A DNA stretch of 64,000 nt from Rhizobium sp. L51/94 (lineage in GTDB: Bacteria; Pseudomonadota; Alphaproteobacteria; Rhizobiales; Rhizobiaceae): contig NZ_CP072141.1 in NCBI RefSeq assembly GCF_019355555.1, positions 1,854,001 through 1,918,000 on the forward strand, written 5' to 3'. Below are positions 9,557 through 19,475 of the stretch, piece after piece. Within the stretch, counting starts at the first letter, position 1. Each line of letters begins with the position of its first letter. The position numbers were made by a program, and so were the translations under genes. Below the pieces are notes generated by a model. It did not search any database. It saw nothing but the letters and a program-made list of their open reading frames with translations, and had not been told where the DNA came from.

Positions 9557-9788
9557 TGGCCTTCCTCATGCTGATTATACGCTCATGACCATCGCGTGGT
9601 GTCCACACGACGATTATCATTCTGCCGTCAAGCCAACCAACGGTGATGAACCTCTGTTCGCCGTAGTCGGCTCGATCGTCTTCTCTGGTGAGGGTATCAC
9701 CGGCAAAAACTTCGCTGCAGCGCGCAAAGTCCAGCCCACGCTCCCATAGGGCACCATTGCGTTTTGCAGGATCGAAAACAATCGCCAT
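9516..9788 (-). CDS. brnT: BrnT-type ribonuclease toxin
   Basis: This 90-residue BrnT-family toxin has the family pattern: FDPAKRN near the start, ERGLDFARCSEVF, then GEQRFITVGWLDGRMIIVVWTPRD and a C-terminal ERIISMRKANDRER helix. BrnT proteins have a RelE-like fold and cleave RNA, which stops growth until BrnA binds. The start codon abuts a perfect inverted repeat that is probably the BrnA operator. Confidence 0.9.
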   Translation of the reverse strand: MAIVFDPAKRNGALWERGLDFARCSEVFAGDTLTREDDRADYGEQRFITVGWLDGRMIIVVWTPRDGHERIISMRKANDRERKVYAGRMA

Positions 9789-9805
9789 TTTTGTTACTAC
9801 AAAAA
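9788..9805. promoter_or_regulatory. candidate BrnA operator
   Basis: TTTTTGT and ACAAAAA form perfect 7-base arms around TACT, directly at the brnT start codon within an AT-rich promoter. This fits autorepression by the ribbon-helix-helix antitoxin (inference). Confidence 0.55.
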
Positions 9806-9888
9806 TCTATAATTTGCAATAACGATACGATAGCAACTTTTGCGAGCAATGATAGTCCCGACGAGGCCCGTTGCCCGGGCGCCAAACT

Positions 9889-10662
9889 TCAGCCGCCCTT
9901 CACCACCACCAGAAACATCCGCGGAAAGCGCAGCAGCACGCGGCCGTCGGCGAGTGGGGGGTAGGCTGCCCGGACCCGTTCCAGGTAGTCGGCAGTGAAC
10001 TCATCGCGGTGGGTGCTGCCGGCGTTGTCGAGATAGGGGCGCAGGCCGGTGCCCTTGACCCATTCGACGATCGCTTCAGCATCGGCCATCGGGTGGTTGT
10101 AGATGGTATGCCAGATGTCGATGCGCGATGACTTGCCGATCAGCCGGTCGTAATAGACGGAGGGTTCGGCGAGGGGAGTGCGGCGGACGCTCTTTGCCTC
10201 GAACGCCGGACGCCAGGGCCCGGCATGCGTTGTCTCTTCCATCAGCAGGTGTGTCGGCTCGTTGAGATTGTCCGGCATCTGCACCGCCAGCACGCCGCCG
10301 GGCGCAAGGCCGTCCAGCAGCCTGTCGAAGATGTCGAGATGGTTGGGCAGCCACTGGAAGACGGCGTTGGCAAACAGCAGGTCGGTCTTTTCGCTCGGTT
10401 GCCAGGTCGCAAGATCCGCCTGCGTGAAGGTAGTGCCGGGCATCCGCCGGCGCGCGCTCTCCAGCATGTCGAGATCGCTGTCGAGGCCGGAAACCCCGGT
10501 GGCACCGAAGCGCTCGACGATCAGCTCCGTCGAATTGCCGGGTCCGCAGCCGAGGTCGATTGCACGGGCAACCGTTTCAAGCGGCACCTGCGCCAGCAGG
10601 TCGCGCGCCGGGCGGGTGCGCTCGTCCTCGAACTTCACATACTGGTTTGCCGACCACGCCAT
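9889..10662 (-). CDS. tam: trans-aconitate 2-methyltransferase
   Basis: This 257-residue SAM-dependent methyltransferase is expected to methylate trans-aconitate, an inhibitor of aconitase formed spontaneously from cis-aconitate. The Tam start [19 protein letters not shown] and the SAM-binding glycine loop [15 protein letters not shown] are clear, as is [14 protein letters not shown]. The length equals that of known Tam proteins. GGGAG precedes the start by 8 bases. No co-transcribed neighbour is evident. Confidence 0.93.
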   Translation of the reverse strand: MAWSANQYVKFEDERTRPARDLLAQVPLETVARAIDLGCGPGNSTELIVERFGATGVSGLDSDLDMLESARRRMPGTTFTQADLATWQPSEKTDLLFANAVFQWLPNHLDIFDRLLDGLAPGGVLAVQMPDNLNEPTHLLMEETTHAGPWRPAFEAKSVRRTPLAEPSVYYDRLIGKSSRIDIWHTIYNHPMADAEAIVEWVKGTGLRPYLDNAGSTHRDEFTADYLERVRAAYPPLADGRVLLRFPRMFLVVVKGG

Positions 10663-10722
10663 GTCATGTCTCCCTGTCTTTTCAGACAGACCATTGGCGC
10701 CAACTATGACGCCAGCATGACG

Positions 10723-12282
10723 TCAGGCCGGCTCCGCGACCCGGCTGATCCGCACCTTGGCGATGTTGCGGCCTTCCAGCTTGACGATCTCGAAAGCCAG
10801 GTCCTCGGAGGCAAAGTTCTCGCCCTCGTGCGGCAGGTGGCCGAGACGCCAGAGGATGAAGCCGGCCAGCGTCGAATAGCGGTCGTTTTCGTCGACGAGG
10901 TCGGCGTCGACCAGTTTCGAGGCCTGGCGGATGTCGATCCAGCCATCGACGGTCAGCGATCCGTCCGCGCCCCTCTCGATTGACAGTTTTTCGTCGTCCT
11001 CGTCCGGAAATTCGCCGGCGATGGCTTCAAGCAGGTCGGTCGTCGTCACCATGCCCTCGATCTCGCCGTACTCGTCGAGAATGACGGCAATCGCCTGGTT
11101 CGAAAGCCGCAGCTGCTCCATCAGCTTCAGCGCCGTGATGCTTTCATGCACGACGAGCGGCTGGCGGATCGACCGCGCCAGATCGACAGCGCCGTCCTTC
11201 AGGAGGTCGCGTAGCAGATCGCGGGCGCTGGCGATGCCGATGAAATTGTCGAGGCTGCCGCGCGCCACCGGAAAGCGCGAATGGCCGACGTCGAGGATCA
11301 GCTGCTGCAGTTCGGCCTGGGGCTTGTCGAGGTCGAGCCAGTCGATGTCGATGCGGGGCGTCATGATCGAGCGGGCAGAACGGTCGGCCAGTGCCAGCAC
11401 GCCCTGGATCATGTCCTTCTCCTCGTTCGAGAAGACTTCGGCTTCGCCGGCCTGTTCGGCGATCAAGTCAACCGTCTGCCCGAGCGTGCCCTGAGAGCGC
11501 TTGCCGCCGAGCAGGCCCAGCACCGCGTCGGCGGTGCGGTCACGGATGTTGCTCGGCGTGATCAGCCGCTCCTTGCTGTGGCGTGCGAGCTGGTTCAGCG
11601 CCTCGATGATGACCGAGAAGCCGATTGCCGCATAGAGATAGCCCTTCGGTATGTGGATGCCAAAACCTTCGATGATCAGCGAGAAGCCGATCATCATGAG
11701 AAAGCCGAGGCAGAGGATGACGACGGTCGGATGCTTCGAGACGAACAGCGTCAGCGGCTTCGACAGCATAAGCATGACGCCAACGGCAATGATGACGGCC
11801 ATCATCATCACCGCGAGGTCCTGCACCATGCCGACGGCGGTAATCACGCTGTCGAGCGAGAAGATCGCGTCGAGCACGACGATCTGCACGATCACCTGCC
11901 AGAAGACGGCATGGACCTGCTTCTTATCCTTGCTGTCCTCCTGGCCTTCCAGCCGCTCGTGCAGCTCCATCGTCCCCTTGAACAGCAGGAAGATGCCGCC
12001 GATGATGAGGATGATGTCACGGCCCGAGAAGCCGAAATTCATCACCGTGAACAACGGCGTCGTCAGCGTCACGATCCAGGCAATGGAGGCCAGCAGTCCA
12101 AGACGGATGACCAGCGCCAGGCCGAGACCGATAAGCCTTGCCGAATCGCGCTGTTGCGGCGGCAGCTTGTCCGCGAGGATCGCGATAAACACGAGGTTGT
12201 CGATGCCGAGAACGATCTCGAGAACGATGAGGGTGGCCAGACCGACCCAGACGGAAGGATCGGAAATCCAGTCGAAGATCAT
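10723..12282 (-). CDS. TerC-family membrane protein with CBS and CorC domains
   Basis: This 519-residue inner-membrane protein has a TerC/YoaE-type membrane part (residues 1 to about 230, start [20 protein letters not shown]). A CBS pair follows at about 295-425 ([35 protein letters not shown]), then a CorC/HlyC transporter-associated domain at the C-terminus ([13 protein letters not shown]). TerC proteins are linked to manganese or other metal export, in some cases at the Sec translocon. The leader carries a manganese-riboswitch-like element, which supports a metal role. The exact ion is unproven. Confidence 0.9.
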   Translation of the reverse strand: MIFDWISDPSVWVGLATLIVLEIVLGIDNLVFIAILADKLPPQQRDSARLIGLGLALVIRLGLLASIAWIVTLTTPLFTVMNFGFSGRDIILIIGGIFLLFKGTMELHERLEGQEDSKDKKQVHAVFWQVIVQIVVLDAIFSLDSVITAVGMVQDLAVMMMAVIIAVGVMLMLSKPLTLFVSKHPTVVILCLGFLMMIGFSLIIEGFGIHIPKGYLYAAIGFSVIIEALNQLARHSKERLITPSNIRDRTADAVLGLLGGKRSQGTLGQTVDLIAEQAGEAEVFSNEEKDMIQGVLALADRSARSIMTPRIDIDWLDLDKPQAELQQLILDVGHSRFPVARGSLDNFIGIASARDLLRDLLKDGAVDLARSIRQPLVVHESITALKLMEQLRLSNQAIAVILDEYGEIEGMVTTTDLLEAIAGEFPDEDDEKLSIERGADGSLTVDGWIDIRQASKLVDADLVDENDRYSTLAGFILWRLGHLPHEGENFASEDLAFEIVKLEGRNIAKVRISRVAEPA

Positions 12283-12332
12283 AGTTCTGCGTTGGCGGCC
12301 GCAGTCATTACAGACCGGCCACTCCCCTGTTT
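12283..12332 (-). promoter_or_regulatory. candidate yybP-ykoY (manganese) riboswitch-like leader
   Basis: Read on the minus strand, the leader has GGGGAGTGGCCGG, a hairpin formed by GGCCG and CGGCC, and then CCAACGCAGAACT directly before the ATG. Two elements recall the conserved GGGGAGUAG loop and the CAA..AGAC loop of yybP-ykoY RNAs, which are known to sit upstream of TerC-family genes. The closing P1 stem is not obvious and one base of the first loop differs. It would act on translation because it touches the start codon. Confidence 0.45.
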
Positions 12333-12622
12333 TGAGATTGGGTGATGTGTGTTTACGCTTAGATCGGCCGACGACGGGCGTCCACGCGTCGAAATGCCGA
12401 TGGCTGGTGTCACGGACGAGGAGCGCCAGCGACCCGCTTCGCCGGGTCTACAATCGTCGCTGCCCTCGTCTGCCGGCATATCGCGCTCGGCATGGGGCAG
12501 GCTTGTACTGGATGGGTCGCTATCGGGCATCGGTGCAATCTGGCGTCGAACTGCTGTTTGCGCAAGGGGGAGAGGACGAAAACATCGGTACAGGCGAGGT
12601 TATGAACACACTGCATGCCAGC
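12333..12622. other. gap with no gene recognised
   Basis: This GC-rich spacer lies between the cupin gene and the TerC gene. Short open frames exist, but none shows homology, a ribosome site and codon bias together. Nothing else is recognised. Confidence 0.5.
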
Positions 12623-12656
12623 AAGCCGACCGCAGCGCGCTGCGGCGGTCGGCCTT
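12623..12656 (-). terminator. hairpin after the cupin gene
   Basis: AAGCCGACCGCAGCG pairs with CGCTGCGGCGGTCGGCCTT with small bulges, directly downstream of the cupin stop. It has no long T run, so it is a probable transcript end. Confidence 0.6.
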
Positions 12657-12661
12657 GGATA

Positions 12662-13120
12662 TTACGATGCCAGAATACGGATGCCGTGCTCGCCGGCGGC
12701 AACCAGAAATCGTTCGGCTTCCTCGTCGGACGCGACTTCCGCCTGCGGGCCGATGTCGGCAACTTCGAAATAGGTGGCCATGTCCTTGTCGATGATGGCC
12801 GAAAAGACGACGGCTTCGGGGCCGGTATTGCTGTAACCATGCGGCACGTTGCCGGGGATGGAAATGATGTCGCCAGCCTGCGCCTGCGTCTCCGAGAGGC
12901 CGGAGTCGGTCATCTGCTGCACAGTCAGCGTACCCTCGAGAATGCGGAACACTTCGGGGCTGGCATGGCTGTGAAGAGGCGTGCCGCCACCGGAGGGAAC
13001 CGTGACGTCGAAGACGTTGAGCCACGTGCCTTCAAGGCGCGCCTGGCGCTGGACGTGGTCGCCGAGCACGAAAAGAGGCTTGGCCTGTGCTGCCGTATCG
13101 GCATGGGAGGAGTCGGACAT
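12662..13120 (-). CDS. cupin-domain protein
   Basis: This 152-residue single-cupin protein has the metal-binding pattern in two blocks: TPLHSHASPEVFRILEG in motif 1 and PGNVPHGYSNTG in motif 2. Such proteins range from dioxygenases to small-molecule sensors, and the substrate cannot be inferred here. No signal peptide is visible. It is flanked by a downstream hairpin and a long upstream gap, so it is probably a single-gene unit. Confidence 0.8.
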   Translation of the reverse strand: MSDSSHADTAAQAKPLFVLGDHVQRQARLEGTWLNVFDVTVPSGGGTPLHSHASPEVFRILEGTLTVQQMTDSGLSETQAQAGDIISIPGNVPHGYSNTGPEAVVFSAIIDKDMATYFEVADIGPQAEVASDEEAERFLVAAGEHGIRILAS

Positions 13121-13446
13121 GATGTCGCTTTCTTGTTTTTCTTCTTGAGGACGCGTCCGTTAAACCCTTCGACCACCCTTGGCAACCGTGCGGCCATGGT
13201 CATACGGACGGGCAGCCCTGCGTCATATTCACGGGTACGAACGCGGCATTGCAGTCTGAAGCGCATTCGAGCGACCTTTGGAGGTCGGCCGAACCAGCCG
13301 TGCATCGCCACCTTCGTGCCCTTGCAACTGAGTGCTAGCACGCTCTCCGATACAGACATGTGACAAGCAAGACATCGGAAGCGAGGCGTATGGCCCGAAT
13401 GCAACCCGGCGACTAAGCGCTCCCGATGAAGCCGCCGACCGCGACG
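13121..13446. other. gap with no gene recognised
   Basis: This 326-base spacer separates the cupin gene from the end of the alcohol dehydrogenase gene; both are on the minus strand. It presumably holds the cupin promoter. Apparent frames on either strand are not supported. Confidence 0.5.
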
Positions 13447-14526
<1,080 letters not shown>

Positions 14527-14734
14527 GATGGCACGCCACCACGGCTGCTTCCACTCTGCGGCCCATCAATTCTGCTCATGCACCAATTCATGCGACGGAT
14601 GGCAAGCGCAGGAAAGTTGCGCCGGCTTTGCACCTTCGCGTCATTTGTTGCGAATGGATTTGCCTTGGAGATTTCTTCTTGATTCTCGCCTTCCATGAGG
14701 TCTTGTCTCGTGACGAAATTCGAAGGAGACCACC

Positions 14735-15622
14735 ATGGCTGTCGATACATCGCCGCGTTCCGCCACCTGGACCTATGTCGACGGCGAGTGGCTGCCCGGC
14801 AACCCGCCGCTGATCGGGCCCACGTCGCATGCGATGTGGCTGGCCTCGACGGTCTTCGACGGTGCACGCTGGTTCGATGGCATCGCGCCCGATCTCGATC
14901 TGCATTGCCAGCGCGTCAACCGCTCGGCCCGCGCCATGGGCCTCGAACCGACCATGACGGCCGAACAGATCGAGGCGCTGGCCATGGAGGGCGTGAAGAA
15001 ATTCGATGGCACTTCGGCGCTCTATATCAAGCCGATGTACTGGGGCGAGCACGGGATGCCGACCAGCGTCGTCGCCGTCGATCCGGCCTCGACCCGCTTC
15101 GCGCTCTGCCTGTTCGAAGCGCCGATGAACAATGCCAAGCCGCAGTCCCTGACCGTCTCGCCCTATCGCCGCCCGTCGCCGGAGACGGCGATGACCGAGG
15201 CCAAGACCGGCTCGCTCTACCCGAACAGCGGCCGGATGATTATCGAAGCCCGCAGCCGTGGCTTCGACAATGCGCTTGCCTGCGACATGAACGGCAACGT
15301 CGCAGAAACCGCATCCTCGAACGTCTTCATGGTCAAGGACGGCGCTGTATTCACACCCGTCGCCAACCGCACCTTTCTGGCCGGCATCACCCGCGAGCGG
15401 ATCATCGGCCTGCTCCGCCAGGCCGGCTTCGACGTTCGCGAGACGACATTATCCGTTGCCGACTTCATGGCGTCGGACGAGGTTTTCACGACGGGCAACT
15501 ATTCGAAGATCGTCAGCGTCGACCGCCTCGATGGCCGCACCTTCGGCGAAGGACCGGTCGCTCGCAAGGCACTGGAAATCTACATGGACTGGGCCCATTC
15601 GCGCAAAGCCACCGACGAGTAA
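14735..15622 (+). CDS. branched-chain amino acid aminotransferase
   Basis: This 295-residue fold-type IV PLP enzyme transfers amino groups between branched-chain amino acids and 2-oxoglutarate. It shows the family start TWTYVDGEWLPGN, HAMWLASTVFDGARWFDG, the likely PLP lysine in TEAKTGSLYPNSGRM, and the phosphate-binding ETASSNVFMV and TFLAGITRERII segments. A strong AAGGAG site precedes ATG. D-amino acid or aminodeoxychorismate-lyase activity is a less likely alternative for this fold. It stands alone on the plus strand. Confidence 0.88.
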   Translation: MAVDTSPRSATWTYVDGEWLPGNPPLIGPTSHAMWLASTVFDGARWFDGIAPDLDLHCQRVNRSARAMGLEPTMTAEQIEALAMEGVKKFDGTSALYIKPMYWGEHGMPTSVVAVDPASTRFALCLFEAPMNNAKPQSLTVSPYRRPSPETAMTEAKTGSLYPNSGRMIIEARSRGFDNALACDMNGNVAETASSNVFMVKDGAVFTPVANRTFLAGITRERIIGLLRQAGFDVRETTLSVADFMASDEVFTTGNYSKIVSVDRLDGRTFGEGPVARKALEIYMDWAHSRKATDE

Positions 15623-15712
15623 TCGGCTCATCTTTAGACGCATGAAGACGAGTTGGCGGCGAGACACGATGGCCACGCCCGCTGCGGGCGGCACAGGCGT
15701 AGTGCGAAAATC

Positions 15713-16069
15713 CTACTTGGCCCGTCCGACGGGCTTGCCCTTCGTCTGCCAGAGCGCATGCACCTCCTGCCAGTCCGGCACGCGGTCGGCATAGAATCCC
15801 AACGTCTTGCCGGTCGCAATCGAACCGAATGCCTTCATCGCCTGCAGATGCGCGCCGTCGACAAGATAGCGGCGCATGGCGGCCTCGTCTTTCCAGACTG
15901 TCAGCGTGTGATGGACGCCGTCTATCTGTCGTGTATCCGTCGAGATGTTCCCCTCTGCCTTCTGCGCCTGCAGCATCGAGGGGATGGCGTGCCACCAGAA
16001 GCGCGGGAGATGACGCCGCGCCTTGATCTGCAGGCCCGTAATCGACACGTAGACCATCGTTCCGTCCAT
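15713..16069 (-). CDS. small monooxygenase/DUF3291-like protein
   Basis: This 118-residue protein has the layout of a dimeric alpha-beta barrel (ABM-like): a strand VYVSITGLQI, the loop RRHLPRFWWHAIPSM, then HHTLTVWKDEAAMRRYLVDG, which is typical of heme- or quinone-interacting small oxygenases. The start at 16069 has GGAG six bases before ATG. It is divergent from a TetR gene 110 bases away, which is its likely regulator. The exact activity is unknown. Confidence 0.7.
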   Translation of the reverse strand: MDGTMVYVSITGLQIKARRHLPRFWWHAIPSMLQAQKAEGNISTDTRQIDGVHHTLTVWKDEAAMRRYLVDGAHLQAMKAFGSIATGKTLGFYADRVPDWQEVHALWQTKGKPVGRAK

Positions 16070-16179
16070 GACTGCTCCCGTCCGCGAGGCCTGCTGGCTC
16101 GCATCTAGACACTGTAAAGATATATGGCATTCATGCCGGCCTCTCGTCAAGGGCGATCTTGTCGGTGTAAGGATGCGGG

Positions 16180-16773
16180 ATGACTCAGACCTATCATCAT
16201 GGTGCGCTTCGTCCGGCCCTGCTTGCCGCAGCGGAGGCAATCCTCGACCGCGACGGTATCGACGCCCTCACGTTGCGGGCCGCGGCACGCGAAGCTGGCG
16301 TCTCCCATGCGGCACCGTCCCATCATTTCGGCGATATCACCGGCCTGCTGACCGAGTTGGCGGCCGCAGGCTTCGTCCGACTGCGGCAGGCTCTCGAGAA
16401 GCATCTGGCCGAACCGGACCCACGCACGCGAGTTCAGGCACTGGCGCACGGTTATGTCGCCTTCGCCAGGGCCCATCCCGGGATATTCCTGCTGATGTTC
16501 CGCTCGGAGCGGCTGGACTGGTCTTCCCCGGCGCTGGCGACGGCAGGCGTCGCCGCCTTCGCCCTGCTGACCCCTGACCAGTCCGGCCCGGCACCGGCCA
16601 CCACGCCGCAAAACTTCGAGACCCTGGTGCTGGCCAGCACACGCTGGTCGCTGATGCACGGGCTGGCCACCCTGCTGATCGACGGCCGGCTCGGCGCAAT
16701 GGCGGAAAAAACGCCGGACGCGGATCTCGAGCGACTGATCGAGGCGGTGATCCGCAATGGTCTCCCGGCCTGA
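16180..16773 (+). CDS. TetR/AcrR-family regulator (WHG domain)
   Basis: This 197-residue repressor has an N-terminal helix-turn-helix (AEAILDRDGIDALTLRAAAREAGVSHAAPSHHFGDI) and a C-terminal ligand domain of the WHG type (GYVAFARAHPGIFLLMF, then a WSLMHGLATLLIDG helix). It is divergent from the small monooxygenase-like gene and probably regulates it. The ligand is unknown. Confidence 0.88.
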   Translation: MTQTYHHGALRPALLAAAEAILDRDGIDALTLRAAAREAGVSHAAPSHHFGDITGLLTELAAAGFVRLRQALEKHLAEPDPRTRVQALAHGYVAFARAHPGIFLLMFRSERLDWSSPALATAGVAAFALLTPDQSGPAPATTPQNFETLVLASTRWSLMHGLATLLIDGRLGAMAEKTPDADLERLIEAVIRNGLPA

Positions 16774-16904
16774 TCGAGGCGCTCGTCAGACTGTTTGCCA
16801 AATTCCCCGTTGCACAACAGAAGAAAATGCATTTTCCTTGTGACCAAGCCGGTGTTTCCGAGTTTTGTCTGAACCGTAATGTGCCGGAGAGCGGGGAGGG
16901 GTTC

Positions 16905-17756
16905 ATGAAGAGCAACCGCGCCAGCCTGGAAGAGATCCGCGGCTTTTTCGCCAAGCGCATGGCCGCCGTCAGCCTGTCCCGCGATCCACGCCTCGAGCGT
17001 GTCTTCGAGCTCGTTCCCCGCGAAGTCTTTCTCGGCCCGGGGCCGTGGCATGTCTGGGTAGAGGGCAGCAACTACCTGGAAACGCCGAGCGCCGATCCCG
17101 TCTATCTCTACGAGAACAACCTTGTCGCCCTGGATGCAGCCAAAGGCATCAACAATGGCGAGCCTTTCCTGCATGCCTCGTGGATCGGAGCGGTCGCCCC
17201 GCAGCGCGGCGAAAGCGTAACCCATATCGGCGCGGGTACTGGATACTACACGGCCATCCTGGCGCTTCTGACCGTGCCGGATGGCAAGGTCACAGCTTTC
17301 GAACGGGAAACCCATCTCGCCGACAGAGCGCGGCTCAATCTCCAGCCCTTCGAAGGCGTCACCGTCGTCAATGCCAACGCCACGCAAGCAGCCATGCCGA
17401 TGTCCGACGTCATCTACGTCAATGCCGGCGTTGCCGCGCCCCCGGTTGCCTGGCTGCAGGCGCTGAAGCCAGGCGGGCGGCTGATTTTCCCCTGGCGACC
17501 GACGCAGGGTGTCGGATTGACGTTGCTCATCCGCGCCGATGCAAATGGCTTCAGCGTCGCCCCGCAGAGACCGTCGTGGTTCATTCCCTGCATCGGCGCA
17601 TCCGATGAGATCGTCGCGACGCGGACGCCACAAAGCGCATCGGAGGCACGATCCGTCCGCTCGGTATGGATCACGACCGCAAGGGCGCCGGACGACACCG
17701 CCATTGCCGTCTATCCCGATGTCTGGTTTTCCAGCGATATCCCGCAATCTGCCTGA
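16905..17756 (+). CDS. protein-L-isoaspartate methyltransferase-like protein
   Basis: This 283-residue protein has the PCMT fold: RLERVFELVPREVFLGPGPW at the start, the SAM-binding stretch THIGAGTGYYTAILALL and a LKPGGRLIFPW strand. It is longer than a typical Pcm (about 215 residues) and has a C-terminal extension, so it may be a divergent methyltransferase and not a repair enzyme. The start at 16905 is set by GGGGAGGGG. It follows the TetR gene after a 131-base gap. Confidence 0.78.
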   Translation: MKSNRASLEEIRGFFAKRMAAVSLSRDPRLERVFELVPREVFLGPGPWHVWVEGSNYLETPSADPVYLYENNLVALDAAKGINNGEPFLHASWIGAVAPQRGESVTHIGAGTGYYTAILALLTVPDGKVTAFERETHLADRARLNLQPFEGVTVVNANATQAAMPMSDVIYVNAGVAAPPVAWLQALKPGGRLIFPWRPTQGVGLTLLIRADANGFSVAPQRPSWFIPCIGASDEIVATRTPQSASEARSVRSVWITTARAPDDTAIAVYPDVWFSSDIPQSA

Positions 17757-17889
17757 GCGGCTTTGGGTGCGGTGACATTCCTGCAAATTAAAGCCGCCGC
17801 CTCACGCCCTCGCATGCTATGCTCTGCGCGAGACCTGCGATGCCACGCTACCGCAGGCAGCTTTTCCGGACGCAAGGGGACAAGAGGCG

Positions 17890-17943
17890 ATGACGCTTCA
17901 GCCCCCGATTTTTAAAGGCGACCGGGCCGTTTTCAGAAGGTAG
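17890..17943 (+). CDS. possible short upstream peptide
   Basis: A 17-codon frame (MTLQPPIFKGDRAVFRR) has a purine-rich GGGGACAAGAGG before its ATG. It ends four bases before the ATG of the DUF1488 gene. The ribosome site of that gene (AGAAGG) lies inside the last codons of this frame, so it could be a translational leader or a degenerate relic. No homology is claimed. Confidence 0.35.
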   Translation: MTLQPPIFKGDRAVFRR

Positions 17944-17947
17944 TCCG

Positions 17948-18199
17948 ATGTCGCTTACGTTTCCCAATGCCAGCCGCAGCTATGACGAACCCGGTCGCCG
18001 CGTTCGCTTCCTCGGTCACGACGGCATGTTCCAAGTCCAGCTGTTCGTCGATGTCGACGTGTTTGCCGGCGCCAATTCCGAGGCCGGCTATCTCGCCGCC
18101 TTCGACGCCAAGCGCAGCGGCATCCAGGCCGTCGCCACAAAGGCCTACGCCGCCACCCGCCGCAGCTCCTACATCCTGACGTCGAAGGATTTCAGGTAA
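17948..18199 (+). CDS. DUF1488 family protein
   Basis: This 83-residue protein shows the DUF1488 pattern: LTFPNASRSYDEPGRRVRFLGHDG, a strand VQLFVDVD, and a C-terminal helix SRRSSYILTSKDF-type end. The family is common in rhizobia, often as small neighbouring copies, and its function is unknown. It is convergent with the MFS transporter gene. Confidence 0.85.
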   Translation: MSLTFPNASRSYDEPGRRVRFLGHDGMFQVQLFVDVDVFAGANSEAGYLAAFDAKRSGIQAVATKAYAATRRSSYILTSKDFR

Positions 18200-18236
18200 A
18201 ACAGCACCATCCGACTTTGAACGAGACGGCGCCCTC

Positions 18237-19475
18237 TCAGGCTGCACCGCTCTTTTCATGTCGCGGCCGAACCATCCAGCTGTAGACCGCGCCGGCTGAC
18301 AGCAGCACGCAGGTGCCTAAAAATACCGCGCGCATGCCGATGTGGCCGCCGACGAAGCCGCCGAGCACCGGGCCGACCACCTGGCCGACGAACTGCGACG
18401 AGGTCGACAGGCCGAGGATACCGCCGGCGGCCGCATCGGGCACGCTGTGGCGGATGACGGCGGCGATGCAGGGCAGCAGCCCGCCGAGCGCCACGCCCAT
18501 CAGGAAGCGCAGTATAATCAGCTGCCAGGCGCTGGTCACGAACGCCTGCGGTATCAACAGCAGCGCGGCGATGCCGAGCGCGCCTGATATCACCGGCCAG
18601 TGGCCGATGCGGTCGGCGAGCTTGCCCAGCCACGAGGCCGATAGCACGCTTCCCAGCGCCGCCACGGACATCACCACGCCCGATATCAGCGTCAGCTTCG
18701 TCTGGTCGTCGATAAGGTCTGCGACATAGACGGTGATGATCGGCTCGATCGACATGTTGGCGAGCATCAACAGCATGCCGGTTGCCAGCATGGCGATGAC
18801 CGGCCGCTTGTCCTCGATCGAGCGCCAGCCGCCGCTAGCCTTGGCGGCTTGTCTGCGGGAGGCCGATTTCTCCTCCTTGATCAACAACATGGTGGCGAGG
18901 AAGGTCAGGAAGATCACCCCGCCGGCTGCAAGGAACGTGTTGCGGATGCCGATGATAGCCGGCAGCGCGCCGCCGATCAGCGGCCCCACCAGATTGCCGG
19001 CCATGATGCCCGAAGATACCATGCCGAGCGCCCAGGCGACGCGATGCTTTGGCGTCTGCGTGGCCACAAGCACCATCGACCCCGAGGCATAGCCGCCGGC
19101 AAGCCCGGTGAACAGCCGCAACGCCACCAGCTGCCAGACGCTGTCGACCATGCCCATCAGGCCGATGGCGAGGGTCATGCCGAGGCTGGCGCGCACGAGC
19201 ATCAGCTTGCGGCCGTAGATATCGCCGAGCCTGCCCCAGATCGGCGCGACGAAGGCTGCGGCAAAGAAGGTGGCGCCATAGGCGATGCCCGACCACTGGA
19301 CGATTCCGGCCTTGTCGCTGACGCCGAGTTCTTCGACATAGAGCGGCAGAAACGGCAGCAGCAGCGTCATCGCGACGATGGTGGTGAAGGAGCCGACGAG
19401 GCAGACGATCATGTTGCGCATCCAGTGCGCCGTGACATCCTCGCTCGCGGTCTTGCTCATGCCCGTCCCGGTCAT
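18237..19475 (-). CDS. MFS multidrug efflux transporter (DHA1 type)
   Basis: This 412-residue permease has about 12 membrane segments. MFS motif A is GRLGDIYGRKLMLVRASLG after the second segment, and a motif C-like GMVSSGIMAGNLVGPLIGG lies in segment 5, the mark of drug:H+ antiporters. The ATG at 19475 overlaps the stop of the upstream PEBP gene as ATGA, which indicates translational coupling. A second ATG at 19460 also has a fair ribosome site. The substrate is unknown. Confidence 0.88.
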   Translation of the reverse strand: MTGTGMSKTASEDVTAHWMRNMIVCLVGSFTTIVAMTLLLPFLPLYVEELGVSDKAGIVQWSGIAYGATFFAAAFVAPIWGRLGDIYGRKLMLVRASLGMTLAIGLMGMVDSVWQLVALRLFTGLAGGYASGSMVLVATQTPKHRVAWALGMVSSGIMAGNLVGPLIGGALPAIIGIRNTFLAAGGVIFLTFLATMLLIKEEKSASRRQAAKASGGWRSIEDKRPVIAMLATGMLLMLANMSIEPIITVYVADLIDDQTKLTLISGVVMSVAALGSVLSASWLGKLADRIGHWPVISGALGIAALLLIPQAFVTSAWQLIILRFLMGVALGGLLPCIAAVIRHSVPDAAAGGILGLSTSSQFVGQVVGPVLGGFVGGHIGMRAVFLGTCVLLSAGAVYSWMVRPRHEKSGAA

